From assembly GCA_943327025.2 (NCBI GenBank), contig CALPVO020000118.1:1-6752 (forward strand): a stretch of DNA of 6,752 nucleotides, written 5' to 3'. This DNA is from Janthinobacterium lividum (GTDB taxonomy: Bacteria > Pseudomonadota > Gammaproteobacteria > Steroidobacterales > Steroidobacteraceae). This document shows, piece by piece, positions 6,597 through 6,752 of the stretch (position 1 is its first letter; every line of letters starts with the position of its first letter). Under the pieces are notes generated by a model that ran no database searches, was not told the DNA's origin, and saw only the letters and a list, made by a program, of their open reading frames with translations. The translations under genes and the position numbers were made by a program.

Positions 6597-6752
6597 ATGG
6601 AAACCTTGCAGCGCATCTACGCCGCCATTGCCGCTATCCCTCATGGGGAAGTGGCTACGTATGGCGGTGTTGCGGCCCGTGCGGGCATGCCTGGCGGGGC
6701 GCGCCGGGTAGCTAGGGCCTTGGCGGAGGCGCCACGCGCGTTGCGTCTGCCA
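6597..6752 (+). CDS. MGMT-family DNA-binding protein, probably alkyltransferase-like (5' part)
   Basis: Fifty-two residues are visible before the window ends. They match the DNA-binding domain of O6-alkylguanine-DNA alkyltransferases: RIYAAIAAIPHGEVATYGGV at 6-25 (wing and Y22, equivalent to the nucleotide-flipping Tyr), then AGMPGGARRVARAL at 29-42 (recognition helix, with R36 at the arginine-finger position). The domain starts within a few residues of the N-terminus, with no preceding Ada or Ogt-type domain. This points to the small (about 100 aa) ATL proteins, which bind O6-alkylguanine lesions and recruit nucleotide excision repair rather than transferring the alkyl group. The deciding residue, Cys or Trp in the P(C/W)HRV motif, lies just past the window edge, so a true methyltransferase is not excluded. 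The start is the ATG at 6597, without a recognisable ribosome binding site. The gene is divergent from 5-oxoprolinase, with a dyad immediately upstream. Confidence 0.85.
   Translation, partial: METLQRIYAAIAAIPHGEVATYGGVAARAGMPGGARRVARALAEAPRALRLP

Overview
The window looks like ordinary chromosomal DNA from a GC-rich proteobacterium, most probably a gammaproteobacterium of the Xanthomonadales/Lysobacterales type. This placement is an inference from base composition, gene style and a Clp/CRP-like site; no rRNA or other phylogenetic marker is present. There is no sign of a mobile element, phage, tRNA, rRNA or CRISPR array. Almost all of the window is accounted for by six genes and four short intergenic regions.

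Layout. Bases 1-171 (+) are the 3' end of an unrecognised gene. It overlaps by 29 bp a second unrecognised gene at 143-1138 (+), a Trp-rich, almost lysine-free 331-residue protein with a strong ribosome binding site inside the upstream gene. The two are probably translationally coupled. A short convergent gap with a GCGA-loop hairpin follows, then a small single-domain PilZ protein on the minus strand (1194-1475), a predicted cyclic di-GMP binder.

The PilZ gene is divergent from a fold-type II PLP enzyme of the threonine/serine dehydratase family (1623-2627, +). The 147 bp between them carries a near-consensus CRP/Clp-type site (TGTGA-N6-TCACT). The dehydratase converges, across 35 bp, with a very large minus-strand gene (2663-6514) encoding a complete 1283-residue ATP-dependent 5-oxoprolinase, a fusion of hydantoinase A and B halves. 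Divergent from it, across 82 bp with two inverted repeats, begins a methyltransferase-like gene of the MGMT/alkyltransferase-like (ATL) family (6597 to the window end), cut off by the window.

How the genes relate. The two metabolic enzymes both feed amino-acid catabolism: 5-oxoproline to glutamate, and Thr/Ser to a 2-oxoacid plus ammonia. They are convergent, so they do not form an operon. The PilZ gene and the dehydratase could share control by a CRP/Clp-family regulator through the site between them. I do not see a convincing new multi-gene system. The most open items are the unknown gene pair at the left end, the CRP/Clp-like site, the operator-like repeats before the ATL gene, and active-site motif variants in the two enzymes.
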